This document shows, one piece after another, positions 44,546 to 52,295 of a stretch of DNA of 64,000 bases; positions within the stretch are counted from its first letter, which is position 1, and every line of letters starts with the position of its first letter. Source of the DNA: Lachnospiraceae bacterium (GTDB lineage: Bacteria > Bacillota > Clostridia > Lachnospirales > Lachnospiraceae). Location: the NCBI GenBank assembly GCA_022483465.1, contig JAKVNF010000004.1, forward strand, positions 619,713 through 683,712, read 5' to 3'. Below the pieces are notes generated by a model. It made no database searches and was not told where the DNA came from. It worked only from the letters and a program-made list of their open reading frames with translations. A program made the translations under genes and the position numbers.

Positions 44546-44677
44546 ACGATCGGAACACAGGCACCGAAAAACCCTCCGGGATCATTGGTTGGTCCGGTCC
44601 CCGTCAAGTGGATACTGAAAAATAATAATGCAACCGTCAGTTGGATCTATCACCAGGTAGATCTGACTGGCGATTTT

Positions 44678-45613
44678 TTACGCTGCCTCATAGTATTTCT
44701 TGTGGTATGAGATTGGTGTGAGAAGATGCAGCCTGCGCTGCGTACGCTCCGTGTTGTAGTAATAGATGTAATTTCTGATCATGGACTCCAGCGAACTGCG
44801 ATCTGTAAATCTTCTGCCGTAGTGACTTTCGCGCTTGAGCATTCCCCAGAATCCTTCCATCGGCCCGTTGTCAATGCAGTGGCCTACCCTGGACATACTC
44901 TGCGTCATCTTATGCTCAACAAGTCTCTGATGAAACTCTCTGCTTGTATATTGAAATCCTCTGTCACTATGAAACAGTGGGTGAGCATCAGGCTCTGCTG
45001 CGACGGCCTCATCAAACGTCTTCATCACCAGGGGCTTGTCATTATGATCGCTGATCTCATAGGCCACGATCCTGCGGTCATACAGGTCCAAAATCGCGCT
45101 CAGATAGAGCTTGTGGACCTCTATACCAGTGTAGTACTTAAACTCGGATACGTCCGTCAGCCACTTCTGATTGGGACGCTCTGCCGTAAAGTCACGATGC
45201 AGGACATTCTCAGCGACATACATGGGATCTCCCGAACTTCTGGTGCATCCCTTCGGTCTCCACTTGATCGTCGACTGTATGTGTTTCTTCCTGCAGATCC
45301 GATGTGCCCTCTTGTCATTGATGTGGATGTGATCTTCCGTTTCCAGATCGTCCCGAAGACGGCGATATCCTTTCTCCGGATGTTCCTCATGGTGCTTCTT
45401 CATAAGCGCTGCAATGCGTTCATTCTCGGCCTCACGGGCTGATTTGGAATGTTTCCTCCATTTGTAATACGCAGAAGGGGCCACATGAACATATCTGCAG
45501 AGCCTGCGTACCGGATAATGCTTTGTTTTCGCAAGCTCGCTGATCGCACAGTATTTGATTAGGTTGTGAACTAAAGAGAGCGATCTTTCATCTTCAGTTC
45601 CCTTAGTTTTTTT
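44678..45613 (-). CDS. IS3-family transposase OrfB, made by -1 frameshifting
   Basis: The catalytic DDE domain has WLTDVSEFKYYTG (first Asp), LFHSDRGFQYTSREF (second Asp) and DNGPMEGFWGMLKRE (Glu). The frame has no good start of its own; it extends up to a run of seven A (45613-45607 on the minus strand) inside the end of orfA. A -1 slip there gives a fusion that continues VHNLIKYCAISELAKTKHYP into the catalytic part. This is the usual IS3 arrangement. Confidence 0.87.
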   Translation of the reverse strand, partial: KKTKGTEDERSLSLVHNLIKYCAISELAKTKHYPVRRLCRYVHVAPSAYYKWRKHSKSAREAENERIAALMKKHHEEHPEKGYRRLRDDLETEDHIHINDKRAHRICRKKHIQSTIKWRPKGCTRSSGDPMYVAENVLHRDFTAERPNQKWLTDVSEFKYYTGIEVHKLYLSAILDLYDRRIVAYEISDHNDKPLVMKTFDEAVAAEPDAHPLFHSDRGFQYTSREFHQRLVEHKMTQSMSRVGHCIDNGPMEGFWGMLKRESHYGRRFTDRSSLESMIRNYIYYYNTERTQRRLHLLTPISYHKKYYEAA

Positions 45614-46263
45614 AGGAGATCATTCTCCATCCGCAGGTCTCTATTCTGACGCTCCAGCTGGGCGATCCTGTCCCGGAGTTCTTCCTCCGGAGTCCTGCTC
45701 GGCTCAGTCCCGGCACGGTGGCCGCGCCTATCCTCAAGCCCGCTTTTGCCCATGGCGTCGTATTTTATGACCCAGTTTCGAACCTGCTGGTAGGAGCATT
45801 CATACCGGATAGCAGCTTCACCGTAATTTCTGTCGTGATCAAGACAGTACTGAACGATCTCTATTCTCTCCTCAAGAGTTGTCTGTCTCGCTTTCTTCAT
45901 GTAGCTTCCGCCTCCACTTCCACGAGAACTGATTGTCCCTTGAGTATTATACGTCTTGATCCAATCGCGCAGCCGAGTCCAATCCCTTAAACCATATTTA
46001 CTGGCGATCTCTGCCATAGAGCCTTTTCCATCAAGGTAGTCCTCAACCGCTATGAGCTTGGTCTCCTTGGAGTAATACTTATTGTGCTTTTGATCCAGGA
46101 GCCCGGTGGGACCTTCTGATTTGTAGATGGCGATCCAGGCTGAAAGTGATTTATCATCTACTCCTACCTTTTTGGCTTCAGCCGATATGCTTGACCTGCC
46201 TGAGATCACCTCCTCTACAGCTTTTACCTTTATAACCGGATCTATCTTTCCCTTTCTGGACAT
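45571..46263 (-). CDS. IS3-family OrfA, double helix-turn-helix protein
   Basis: 230 residues from ATG 46263 (GGAGGGGGACATTTC upstream). Two related helix-turn-helix units are visible (GRSSISAEAKKVGVDDKSLS and YGEAAIRYECSYQQVRNWV), then a leucine-zipper-like end (EEELRDRIAQLERQNRDLRM) used for dimerisation. The slippery heptamer A-AAA-AAA lies 14 codons before its stop. It binds the element ends. Confidence 0.87.
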   Translation of the reverse strand: MSRKGKIDPVIKVKAVEEVISGRSSISAEAKKVGVDDKSLSAWIAIYKSEGPTGLLDQKHNKYYSKETKLIAVEDYLDGKGSMAEIASKYGLRDWTRLRDWIKTYNTQGTISSRGSGGGSYMKKARQTTLEERIEIVQYCLDHDRNYGEAAIRYECSYQQVRNWVIKYDAMGKSGLEDRRGHRAGTEPSRTPEEELRDRIAQLERQNRDLRMENDLLKKLRELKMKDRSL

Positions 46264-46375
46264 GAAATGTCCCCCTCCGTAGGACACTTATATTTCAGTG
46301 TCCTACAGAGGGGGATCATATCATCGCGATCCCGGAGGGTTTGTTATGTTTTGGATTTCGATTTTGTATTGCTGC

Positions 46376-47332
46376 TCACCAGGTCACCGCCACGTCCAGC
46401 ATGTTCGGATAGGAGTAGGCGAAGGTCCCGGTGTCGCACACGATGGCGGTGCCGAGGGTGGTCTCCACAAAGGAGCCGTAGGGATGGACGCTGTAGCAGG
46501 CAGCCACCATGACGTAGTTGCCGAACATCTTGACGCCGTCGTCCCGGACCCAGTAGTCGCCCTCATAGCCGGCGCTCTTTAAGTTCGCGACGACCTGGGA
46601 CATGTTCATGTTGTAGTAGACTTCCTTGCCGCCGGAGGGGCCGTAGACGGCACCCACGTAGCTGTTGAGCACCTGGCCGGTCCAGGTCTGGTTCCTGGTG
46701 GACTCGTTGGGATCGGCGGCGGGCTCTGCTGCTGCCGCGGTGTCGGTGTCCGAAGAAGCGGTGTCGGCCGCTGCCTCTGTGGTATCGGTCGTGGCTTCCG
46801 TGGTGTCGGCCGCTGCCTCTGTAGTGTCCGCTTCTGCCGCCGTGGTGTCCGCTGCTGCCGTGTCCTCTGTGGCCACATCCGCGGACTCGACCGGTGCCGG
46901 AGTCTCCTCCTCCGCAGTCTCATCGGCCTCGTCGGCCGCATCATCTGCCTCGTCAGTCTCTTCGGTCTCCGCCTCGGCGGTGTCCGCTGCGGTATCGTCG
47001 GTCTCGCCCTGCGCAGCATCCGTCGTCTGCGCAATGGCCGCTGCTGCGGTCACCGCATCCGCCTCGGGGGTGAAGACGGCGGTGCCGAGCCCGTCCTGCG
47101 AATCCAGGGTGAGGGTCAGGCTCCCGGTCAGCGCATCGGTACTGCGGCTCGTCACCAGCTTTGCCACCCCGTCCAGGGTGAGAACGCCACCGGTCTGGCT
47201 TCCGTCACCCGCGCGTCCGGTCTCGGTGCTGTCGGCGGTGGTGGCGGCCTGTGTCTGAAATTGGAAGAGCATTGCTGCTGCCATGGAGAGCGCCAGGAGA
47301 TTTCGTCCCAGCTCCTTGTAATCTGCTTTCAA
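46376..47332 (-). CDS. Secreted protein with acidic Ala/Thr linker and 3D-type barrel domain
   Basis: 318 residues starting at TTG 47332: AAAGGAG lies 6 bp before it, a good promoter lies upstream, and no ATG fits. A signal peptide ends near QTQA (about 29). Residues 100-215 are a long Ala/Thr/Glu/Asp tract with repeats such as DTTEAA. The C-terminus (YYNMNMSQVVANLKS, YWVRDDGVKMFGNYVMVA, GTAIVCDTGTFA, LDVAVTW) is the 3D-like double-psi barrel found at the end of many clostridial cell-wall proteins, related to lytic transglycosylase folds, with the Asp residues in DTG and LDVA. Wall binding or cleavage is inferred. Confidence 0.72.
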   Translation of the reverse strand: MKADYKELGRNLLALSMAAAMLFQFQTQAATTADSTETGRAGDGSQTGGVLTLDGVAKLVTSRSTDALTGSLTLTLDSQDGLGTAVFTPEADAVTAAAAIAQTTDAAQGETDDTAADTAEAETEETDEADDAADEADETAEEETPAPVESADVATEDTAAADTTAAEADTTEAAADTTEATTDTTEAAADTASSDTDTAAAAEPAADPNESTRNQTWTGQVLNSYVGAVYGPSGGKEVYYNMNMSQVVANLKSAGYEGDYWVRDDGVKMFGNYVMVAACYSVHPYGSFVETTLGTAIVCDTGTFAYSYPNMLDVAVTW

Positions 47333-47372
47333 TTTTGACTCCTTTGCGTGTCATAATTGGACGTCGCTGGGA

Positions 47373-47401
47373 ATGTTACAAAATTATTTCAGATTTGTCA
47401 A
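47373..47401 (-). promoter_or_regulatory. Sigma-A promoter of the 3D-domain protein gene
   Basis: On the minus strand TTGACA (47401-47396) and TAACAT (47378-47373) with 17 bp spacing, 40 bp upstream of the TTG start. Confidence 0.75.
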
Positions 47402-47455
47402 TGGCTTGTAACTTTTCCGCATCAAATCAATAACTTTTTTCACAAACTGTGTAAC

Positions 47456-47492
47456 AAAAAAGGACGGCCTCAACTAGATGTTGTGGTCGTCC
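47456..47492 (-). terminator. Intrinsic terminator of the DAHP synthase gene
   Basis: On the minus strand GGACGACCACAAC and GTTGAGGCCGTCC with loop ATCTA, followed by six T. It is 50 bp after the stop of the aroF-type gene. Confidence 0.85.
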
Positions 47493-47542
47493 CAATTTCT
47501 AAAAATTGTATAAAGTGTCCGATTTTCGGACTTTCCAACCCC

Positions 47543-48577
47543 TCAGAGGGCGTCTGCGATGTCGTAGATCAGCCGCTCGGACTTCTCCCAGCCCAGGCAC
47601 GGGTCTGTGATGGACTTGCCGTACACACCCTCTCCGATCTTCTGGTTTCCGTCCACCAGATAGCTCTCGATCATCAGGCCCTTGACGAGCTTTGCCAGAT
47701 CCGGCGCCACATGCATGCTGTGGAGCACGTCCTTGGCGATGCGGATCTGCTCCATGTACTGCTTGCCGGAGTTGCTGTGGTTGCAGTCCACGATGACCGC
47801 CGGGTTGGCGAGGCCGAGCTTTTTGTACTGCTCGCTGACGAAGACCAGGTCCTCGTAGTGGTAGTTCGGGTGGTTCCTGCCGTAGTTGTCCACGTAGCCC
47901 CGCAGGATCGCGTGGGCCATCGGGTTCCCGGTGGTGTGCACCTCCCAGCCGCGGTACAGGAAGGTCTGCTCGCTCTGGGCGGCGGTGATGGAGTTCATCA
48001 TGACGGAGATGTCCCCGGAGGTCGGATTCTTCATCCCCGCGGGGATGCCGATGCCAGAGGCCACCATGCGGTGCTGCTGGTCCTCCACGGACCGCGCGCC
48101 GATCGCGACATAGGCCAGAAGGTCCGAGAGATACCGGTGGTTCTCGGGGTAGAGCATCTCCTCGGCGCAGGTAAAGCCGGTCTCCCGCACCACCCGGGAG
48201 TGCATCTCGCGGATCGCGATGATGCCGGCCAGCATGTCCTCCCCCTTCTCCGGATCCGGCTGGTGGAGCATGCCCTTGTAGCCCACACCCTTGGTGCGGG
48301 GCTTGTTCGTGTACACCCGGGGGATGATGAAGATCTTGTCCTTCACCTTCTCCTGGACCTTGGCCAGGCGGGTCATGTACTCGAGCACCGCATCCTCCCG
48401 GTCCGCGGAACAGGGACCGATGATCAGCAGAAACCGGTCATCCTTCCCGGTAAAGATGGCCTCGATCTCCCTGTCACGCGCCTCCTTGATGTCCCGGATT
48501 TCCTGTGAAAGGGGGAACTGCTGCTTGAGCTCCTGGGGGATCGGCAGTTTCCTTCTGAATTCCATTTGCATTTCCAT
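47543..48577 (-). CDS. 3-deoxy-7-phosphoheptulonate (DAHP) synthase, AroF/G/H type
   Basis: 344 residues from ATG 48577 (GAGGTGGCATCAG upstream). Type I-alpha DAHP synthase motifs: LLIIGPCSADREDAVLEY, RVYTNKPRTKGVGYKG, GARSVEDQQHRMVASG, VGFKNPTSG-equivalent PAGMKNPTSGD, and IVDCNHSNSGKQY. It condenses PEP with erythrose-4-P, the first step of the shikimate pathway. An aromatic amino acid probably inhibits it, as in the family. It is a single-gene unit with its own terminator and no recognisable T-box in the leader. Confidence 0.94.
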   Translation of the reverse strand: MEMQMEFRRKLPIPQELKQQFPLSQEIRDIKEARDREIEAIFTGKDDRFLLIIGPCSADREDAVLEYMTRLAKVQEKVKDKIFIIPRVYTNKPRTKGVGYKGMLHQPDPEKGEDMLAGIIAIREMHSRVVRETGFTCAEEMLYPENHRYLSDLLAYVAIGARSVEDQQHRMVASGIGIPAGMKNPTSGDISVMMNSITAAQSEQTFLYRGWEVHTTGNPMAHAILRGYVDNYGRNHPNYHYEDLVFVSEQYKKLGLANPAVIVDCNHSNSGKQYMEQIRIAKDVLHSMHVAPDLAKLVKGLMIESYLVDGNQKIGEGVYGKSITDPCLGWEKSERLIYDIADAL

Positions 48578-48741
48578 ACTGATGCCACCTCTGTCTTCAC
48601 TTTCGTACTTCACCGTGCTACCATTACTGCTGATTATAAGCTCGCGGCGCTCTTTTGCAATATTCCCGCAGAAGAACGCCCGCACACAAGGCTCCCATAC
48701 AAGGGATCTTCTGTCAACGAAAAACCGCAGGAGGCCACTCC

Positions 48742-49296
48742 ATGAGTTCGATCACCACCGTATCCGGAAAACACGTGGATCCGCTACGCCCCGCCCCAGA
48801 GGACCTGGACCTTGCGGACATCGCCCACGCCCTCTCGCTCCTCTGCCGCGGAAACGGCCACGTCTCCCATCTCTACACCGTGGGACAGCACAGCATCGCC
48901 TGCTGCCGGGAGGCAGCAGCAAGGGGTGCCTCCCCTGTGGTCCAGGCCGCATGCCTTCTCCACGACGCGGCAGAGGCCTATCTCTGCGACCTGCCCCGTC
49001 CCCTCAAGGCAGAGCTCCCCGCCTATCAGAAGGCGGAAGACCATCTCCTTCGCATGATTTTCCGGCGGTTTCTTGGCCGGGATCTGACGGAGGAGGAGCG
49101 CGCGGAGGTCACCGCGGTTGACGACGACATGCTCTCCTATGAGTTCCGGTATCTCTTTCCGGAGCCCCTGGGGGAGAACTGGAAGCACATCCAGTCCGCC
49201 CCGGATCTCTCCGTGCAGGACCCGAGCGTCACGGAGGAGGCGTTCCTTGCCCTTTGCCGCGCGCTCCTTTCCGAGACAGGAGGGCCCCTTGCATGA
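48742..49296 (+). CDS. HD-domain phosphohydrolase (YfbR-like)
   Basis: 184 residues from ATG 48742 behind CAGGAGGCC. The HD metal site is seen in HLYTVGQHSIACC and CLLHDAAEAYLCDLPRPLK (His-Asp), with the last Asp in VDDDMLSYEF. The LHDAAEAY/DLPRPLK pair is typical of YfbR-type 5'-deoxynucleotidases and phage-like HD proteins. A role in nucleotide clean-up is plausible. Its stop overlaps the next start (ATGA). Confidence 0.82.
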   Translation: MSSITTVSGKHVDPLRPAPEDLDLADIAHALSLLCRGNGHVSHLYTVGQHSIACCREAAARGASPVVQAACLLHDAAEAYLCDLPRPLKAELPAYQKAEDHLLRMIFRRFLGRDLTEEERAEVTAVDDDMLSYEFRYLFPEPLGENWKHIQSAPDLSVQDPSVTEEAFLALCRALLSETGGPLA

Positions 49297-50435
49297 AGCC
49301 CCAGAATTACGTCCGGATCCGCTCCCACAGGGCGCGATATCTGGTCCCGGTCCTTCTCCTTCTGATTTCCCTTGCGCTGAACCTGGCCGCCTGGAAGAGC
49401 ACGGCCTTTTCTGACTGGTTCACGGACCGCATCTTTCCGGTCTACGCATCCCTCTTCGGCCATCTGACCTCCCCCGCCCCCTTCAGCATCGGGGAGCGGA
49501 TCCTGATTGTCGGCGTTTCGTGGCTTGCGGCCCTTCTTCTTGCCACCATACTCCTTTTGTTTCTTCGAAAGCGCTCTGGCTGCCGCCGCTTTGCAAAGGG
49601 CTTTTGGACCGCCACCCTGTGGGTGGTGTCCCTGGTTCTTCTCGTGCAGACCTTCGGGTGCCTCATCCAGTACCACTGCACGCCCCTGGAAAATGCCCTG
49701 CCGGGCTATGGAAAGACCTACACCCTGGAGGACCTTGCCGATCTTCGGGACTACGTGGTCAAAACCTGCAACACCATGGCGCAGGAGATGCCCCGGGACG
49801 CTGACGGGAAGGTCACCTATGCGGGGGGCGAGGCCGCGATGCAGAAGGAGGCGGGAAAGAGCGTACAGGCCCTTTCCGCTACCTATCCCCGCCTTGGCGG
49901 ATATCAGGTGACCCCCAAGCCCCTCACCTTCTCCGCCTTTGTGAGCCAGCAGTATATGCAGGGCTACTACTTCCCCTTCTCCATGGAGGCCAACTACAAC
50001 GAGCTCATGGAGATCATGAACAAGCCTTTCACCATGTGCCACGAGCTCTCCCACACCCACGGCTACATCTACGAGGATGACGCGAACTTCCTCGCCTTCC
50101 TCGCCTGCACGGAGTCCGACGACCCCGTCTTCCAGTACAGCGGCTGGCTCGGGATCCTCAACTACGTGGACAACGCCTTCTACGAAAATGCCGGAAAGAC
50201 GGTCTACCGGCAGCACGTCTCGATCTCCGACACCGTCTCCTCGGACAACCAGTTCCTGTCGGACGAGACCTGGGAGCTGGTGGAGGGGGAGTCGGCGCTG
50301 GACACCGGCACCGTGAAGCAGGCCGCCGACACCTACGTGGACACGACCCTCAAGGCAAACGGTGTGTCCTCCGGAAAGATCAGCTACACCCACGTGGTGG
50401 CGCTCCTTCTCGAGTACTTCGACGGGAACTTCTGA
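49293..50435 (+). CDS. DUF3810-family membrane zinc metallopeptidase-like protein
   Basis: 380 residues: three N-terminal membrane helices (about 18-38, 66-90, 105-127), then a soluble domain with the zinc-binding motif in TMCHELSHTHGYIYEDDANF (H-E-x-x-H plus downstream acidic residue). This matches DUF3810 proteins, thought to be membrane-bound peptidases of unknown substrate. It overlaps the HD-domain gene by 4 bp. It lacks a signal peptide but the N-terminal helices would anchor it. Confidence 0.82.
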   Translation: MKPQNYVRIRSHRARYLVPVLLLLISLALNLAAWKSTAFSDWFTDRIFPVYASLFGHLTSPAPFSIGERILIVGVSWLAALLLATILLLFLRKRSGCRRFAKGFWTATLWVVSLVLLVQTFGCLIQYHCTPLENALPGYGKTYTLEDLADLRDYVVKTCNTMAQEMPRDADGKVTYAGGEAAMQKEAGKSVQALSATYPRLGGYQVTPKPLTFSAFVSQQYMQGYYFPFSMEANYNELMEIMNKPFTMCHELSHTHGYIYEDDANFLAFLACTESDDPVFQYSGWLGILNYVDNAFYENAGKTVYRQHVSISDTVSSDNQFLSDETWELVEGESALDTGTVKQAADTYVDTTLKANGVSSGKISYTHVVALLLEYFDGNF

Positions 50436-50507
50436 GCACAGCCGCCCGGGGATCTGGTATCATGGACAGGAAAAACGCGCCGCCAAGCGGCAGAAAGAAG
50501 GAAAGAC

Positions 50508-51110
50508 ATGGACATTGTGTGCCTGGATATGGAAGGAGTTCTCGTACCGGAGATCTGGATCGCCTTTTCAAAGGCGTCCGGCATCCCGGAGCTCTCCCGC
50601 ACCACCCGCGATGAACCCGACTACAACAAGCTGATGAACTGGCGGCTCGGGATCCTGAAGGAGCACGGCCTCGGCCTGAAGCAGATTCAGGACACGATCG
50701 CGACCATCGATCCACTGCCGGGCGCCCGGGAATTTCTCGACAAGCTCCGGGAGGAAACGCAGGTCATCATCATCAGCGACACCTTCACCCAGTTTGCGAT
50801 GCCGCTCATGAAAAAGCTGGGCTACCCCACCCTGTTCTGCAACACCCTGGAGGTGGCGCAGGATGGGACGATCACCGGCTTTCAGATGCGCATCGAGCAG
50901 TCCAAGCTCTCGACGGTGAAGGCTCTGCAGTCCATCGGCTTCCAGACCATCGCCAGCGGCGACTCCTACAATGACCTGGGCATGATCCGGGCGAGCAAGG
51001 CGGGCTTTCTGTTCAAGACCACGGACCAGATCCGCAGGGAAAATCCGGACATCCCGGCCTACGAGACCTTTGACGAGCTGCTGCACGCCATCGAGGGCGC
51101 GCTGGACTGA
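50508..51110 (+). CDS. thrH: ThrH-type phosphoserine phosphatase/homoserine phosphotransferase
   Basis: 200 residues. HAD-type motifs: CLDMEGVLVPEIWIA (nucleophile Asp with the Glu variation of ThrH), IIISDTFTQFAMPLM and IASGDSYNDLGMIRA. The DMEGVLVPE start and the FTQFAMPLMKKLGYPTLFCN segment are specific to ThrH. It dephosphorylates phosphoserine and can pass phosphate to homoserine. The stop overlaps the next start by one base (TGATG). Confidence 0.88.
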   Translation: MDIVCLDMEGVLVPEIWIAFSKASGIPELSRTTRDEPDYNKLMNWRLGILKEHGLGLKQIQDTIATIDPLPGAREFLDKLREETQVIIISDTFTQFAMPLMKKLGYPTLFCNTLEVAQDGTITGFQMRIEQSKLSTVKALQSIGFQTIASGDSYNDLGMIRASKAGFLFKTTDQIRRENPDIPAYETFDELLHAIEGALD

Positions 51111-52150
51111 TGGATCTGACCCTGTCCCTCGCCCCGATGGAGGGGATCACCGGCTATGTCTTCCGAAATGCCCACCACAAGTTCTTCGGGGGAAGCTCCC
51201 AGGTCCGGTACTACACCCCCTTTGTCGTGTGCACCTACACGAAACGGATCAAGACCCGGGAGAAGCAGGACGTTCTGCCGGAGCACAACGAGGGGATTCC
51301 CCTCGTGCCGCAGCTTCTCTCCAACAAGGCGGAGGAGTTTCTCTACACGGCCCGCTCCATGGCGGAGTTCGGCTACCGGGAGGTGAACTTAAACCTCGGC
51401 TGCCCCGTCGCCACCGTCACCGCAAAGAAGAAGGGCTCCGGCTTTCTCACGGTTCCCGATGAGCTGGACCGGTTCCTCTGTGCCATCTACGAGGGGGCGG
51501 AAAAGATCCCAGTGACCCGGGAGGACGGCTCCACCGGGTCCCTTGCGATCTCCATCAAGACAAGGCTCGGGTTTTCTGATGTCGCGGAGGCGCCAAAGCT
51601 CTTTGCGATCTATGAGCAGTACCCGGTGAAGGACCTCATCATCCACGCAAGGACCCGGGCCGAGCAGTACGCAGGGCAGCCGGAGCTTGGCGTCTTCTTT
51701 GAGATCCTGTCAAGCTCCCGCCTTCCCATCACCTACAACGGGAACGTGTTCACAAAAGAGGATGCGGACGGCATCCTGGCGCGTTCCCAGGGGAAGCTCT
51801 CCGGCATCATGATCGGCCGGGGCCTTGTGGAGGATCCCGCCCTCTGCCGCGAGATCCGCGGCGGCCCGCCCGCCACGAAGGAGGAGCTCGCCTCCTTCCA
51901 CCGCGCCCTGTACGAGGGGTATCTTGCGCAGTACGCGGGCTTTCACGGGCAGAGCAGCGGGGACCTCGTCGTCATCAACCGGATGAAGGAGGTCTGGTCC
52001 CACCTGGGCCTTCTGTTTGCGGACAACGGGCACTACTTAAAGGCCATCCACAAGGCCGCCACCCGCCCCGCCTACGAGGCGGCGGTCCGGTGCCTGTTTG
52101 ACAACTGCGCCCTGGTGCCCCGAACCCCCGGCATCTTGGAAGCGAAATAG
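51110..52150 (+). CDS. tRNA-dihydrouridine synthase family protein
   Basis: 346 residues, FMN-dependent TIM barrel. It begins LSLAPMEGITGYVFR; the catalytic Cys lies in NLNLGCPVATVTAKKKGSGF, and later come LIIHARTRAEQYAG and ITYNGNVFTKEDA plus IGRGLVEDP. It reduces uridines in tRNA D-loops. The GCPVATV variant differs from DusB (GCPAKKV), so it is one of the divergent Firmicutes Dus-like proteins. Last gene of the HD-DUF3810-thrH-dus operon. Confidence 0.87.
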   Translation: MDLTLSLAPMEGITGYVFRNAHHKFFGGSSQVRYYTPFVVCTYTKRIKTREKQDVLPEHNEGIPLVPQLLSNKAEEFLYTARSMAEFGYREVNLNLGCPVATVTAKKKGSGFLTVPDELDRFLCAIYEGAEKIPVTREDGSTGSLAISIKTRLGFSDVAEAPKLFAIYEQYPVKDLIIHARTRAEQYAGQPELGVFFEILSSSRLPITYNGNVFTKEDADGILARSQGKLSGIMIGRGLVEDPALCREIRGGPPATKEELASFHRALYEGYLAQYAGFHGQSSGDLVVINRMKEVWSHLGLLFADNGHYLKAIHKAATRPAYEAAVRCLFDNCALVPRTPGILEAK

Positions 52151-52229
52151 ACCGATTCTCTGATTCAAGCCTATGCAAATTCTTTTCAAAAGAATATCTT
52201 TTACGTCCCTTTAAAAAACTTCGATACGC

Positions 52230-52275
52230 AAAAGATAGCTGCTGATCCCACGATCGGGATTGGCAGCTATCTTTT
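52230..52275. terminator. Bidirectional intrinsic terminator
   Basis: AAAAGATAGCTGC and GCAGCTATCTTTT surround a 20-base middle that folds further (ATCCC/GGGAT). It ends both the dus operon and the convergent GH42 operon. Confidence 0.85.
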
Positions 52276-52295
52276 CAATTCCACCAGTATATTGC

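Larger units (their letters stand above)
44586..46314 (-). mobile_element. IS3-family (IS150-like) insertion sequence
   Basis: Two overlapping transposase frames lie between similar ends: left GTGGATACTGAAAAATAA near 44610 and, reversed, GTAGGACACTGAAATATAA near 46304. ATCAT borders both sides (44581-44585, 46315-46319) and may be a target duplication, but 13 unmatched bases on the left leave the exact end open. Confidence 0.75.
44569..46342 (+). terminator. Terminator hairpin split by an IS3 insertion
   Basis: Left arm AAACCCTCCGGGATC (44569-44583) and right arm GATCCCGGAGGGTTT (46328-46342) are exact complements and lie on opposite sides of the IS3 element. Without the element they form a 15-bp stem ending in TTTGTTATGTTTT, the terminator between the AI-2E gene and the convergent secreted protein gene. 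Confidence 0.78.

Noticed and set aside
46660-47260. Long plus-strand frame rich in Ser/Val/Ala (46665-47258)
   Set aside because: It is the antisense shadow of the Ala/Thr/Glu repeat region; no ribosome site.
48578-48741. T-box or other leader control before the DAHP synthase gene
   Set aside because: No T-box core or terminator/antiterminator pair could be found in the short leader.
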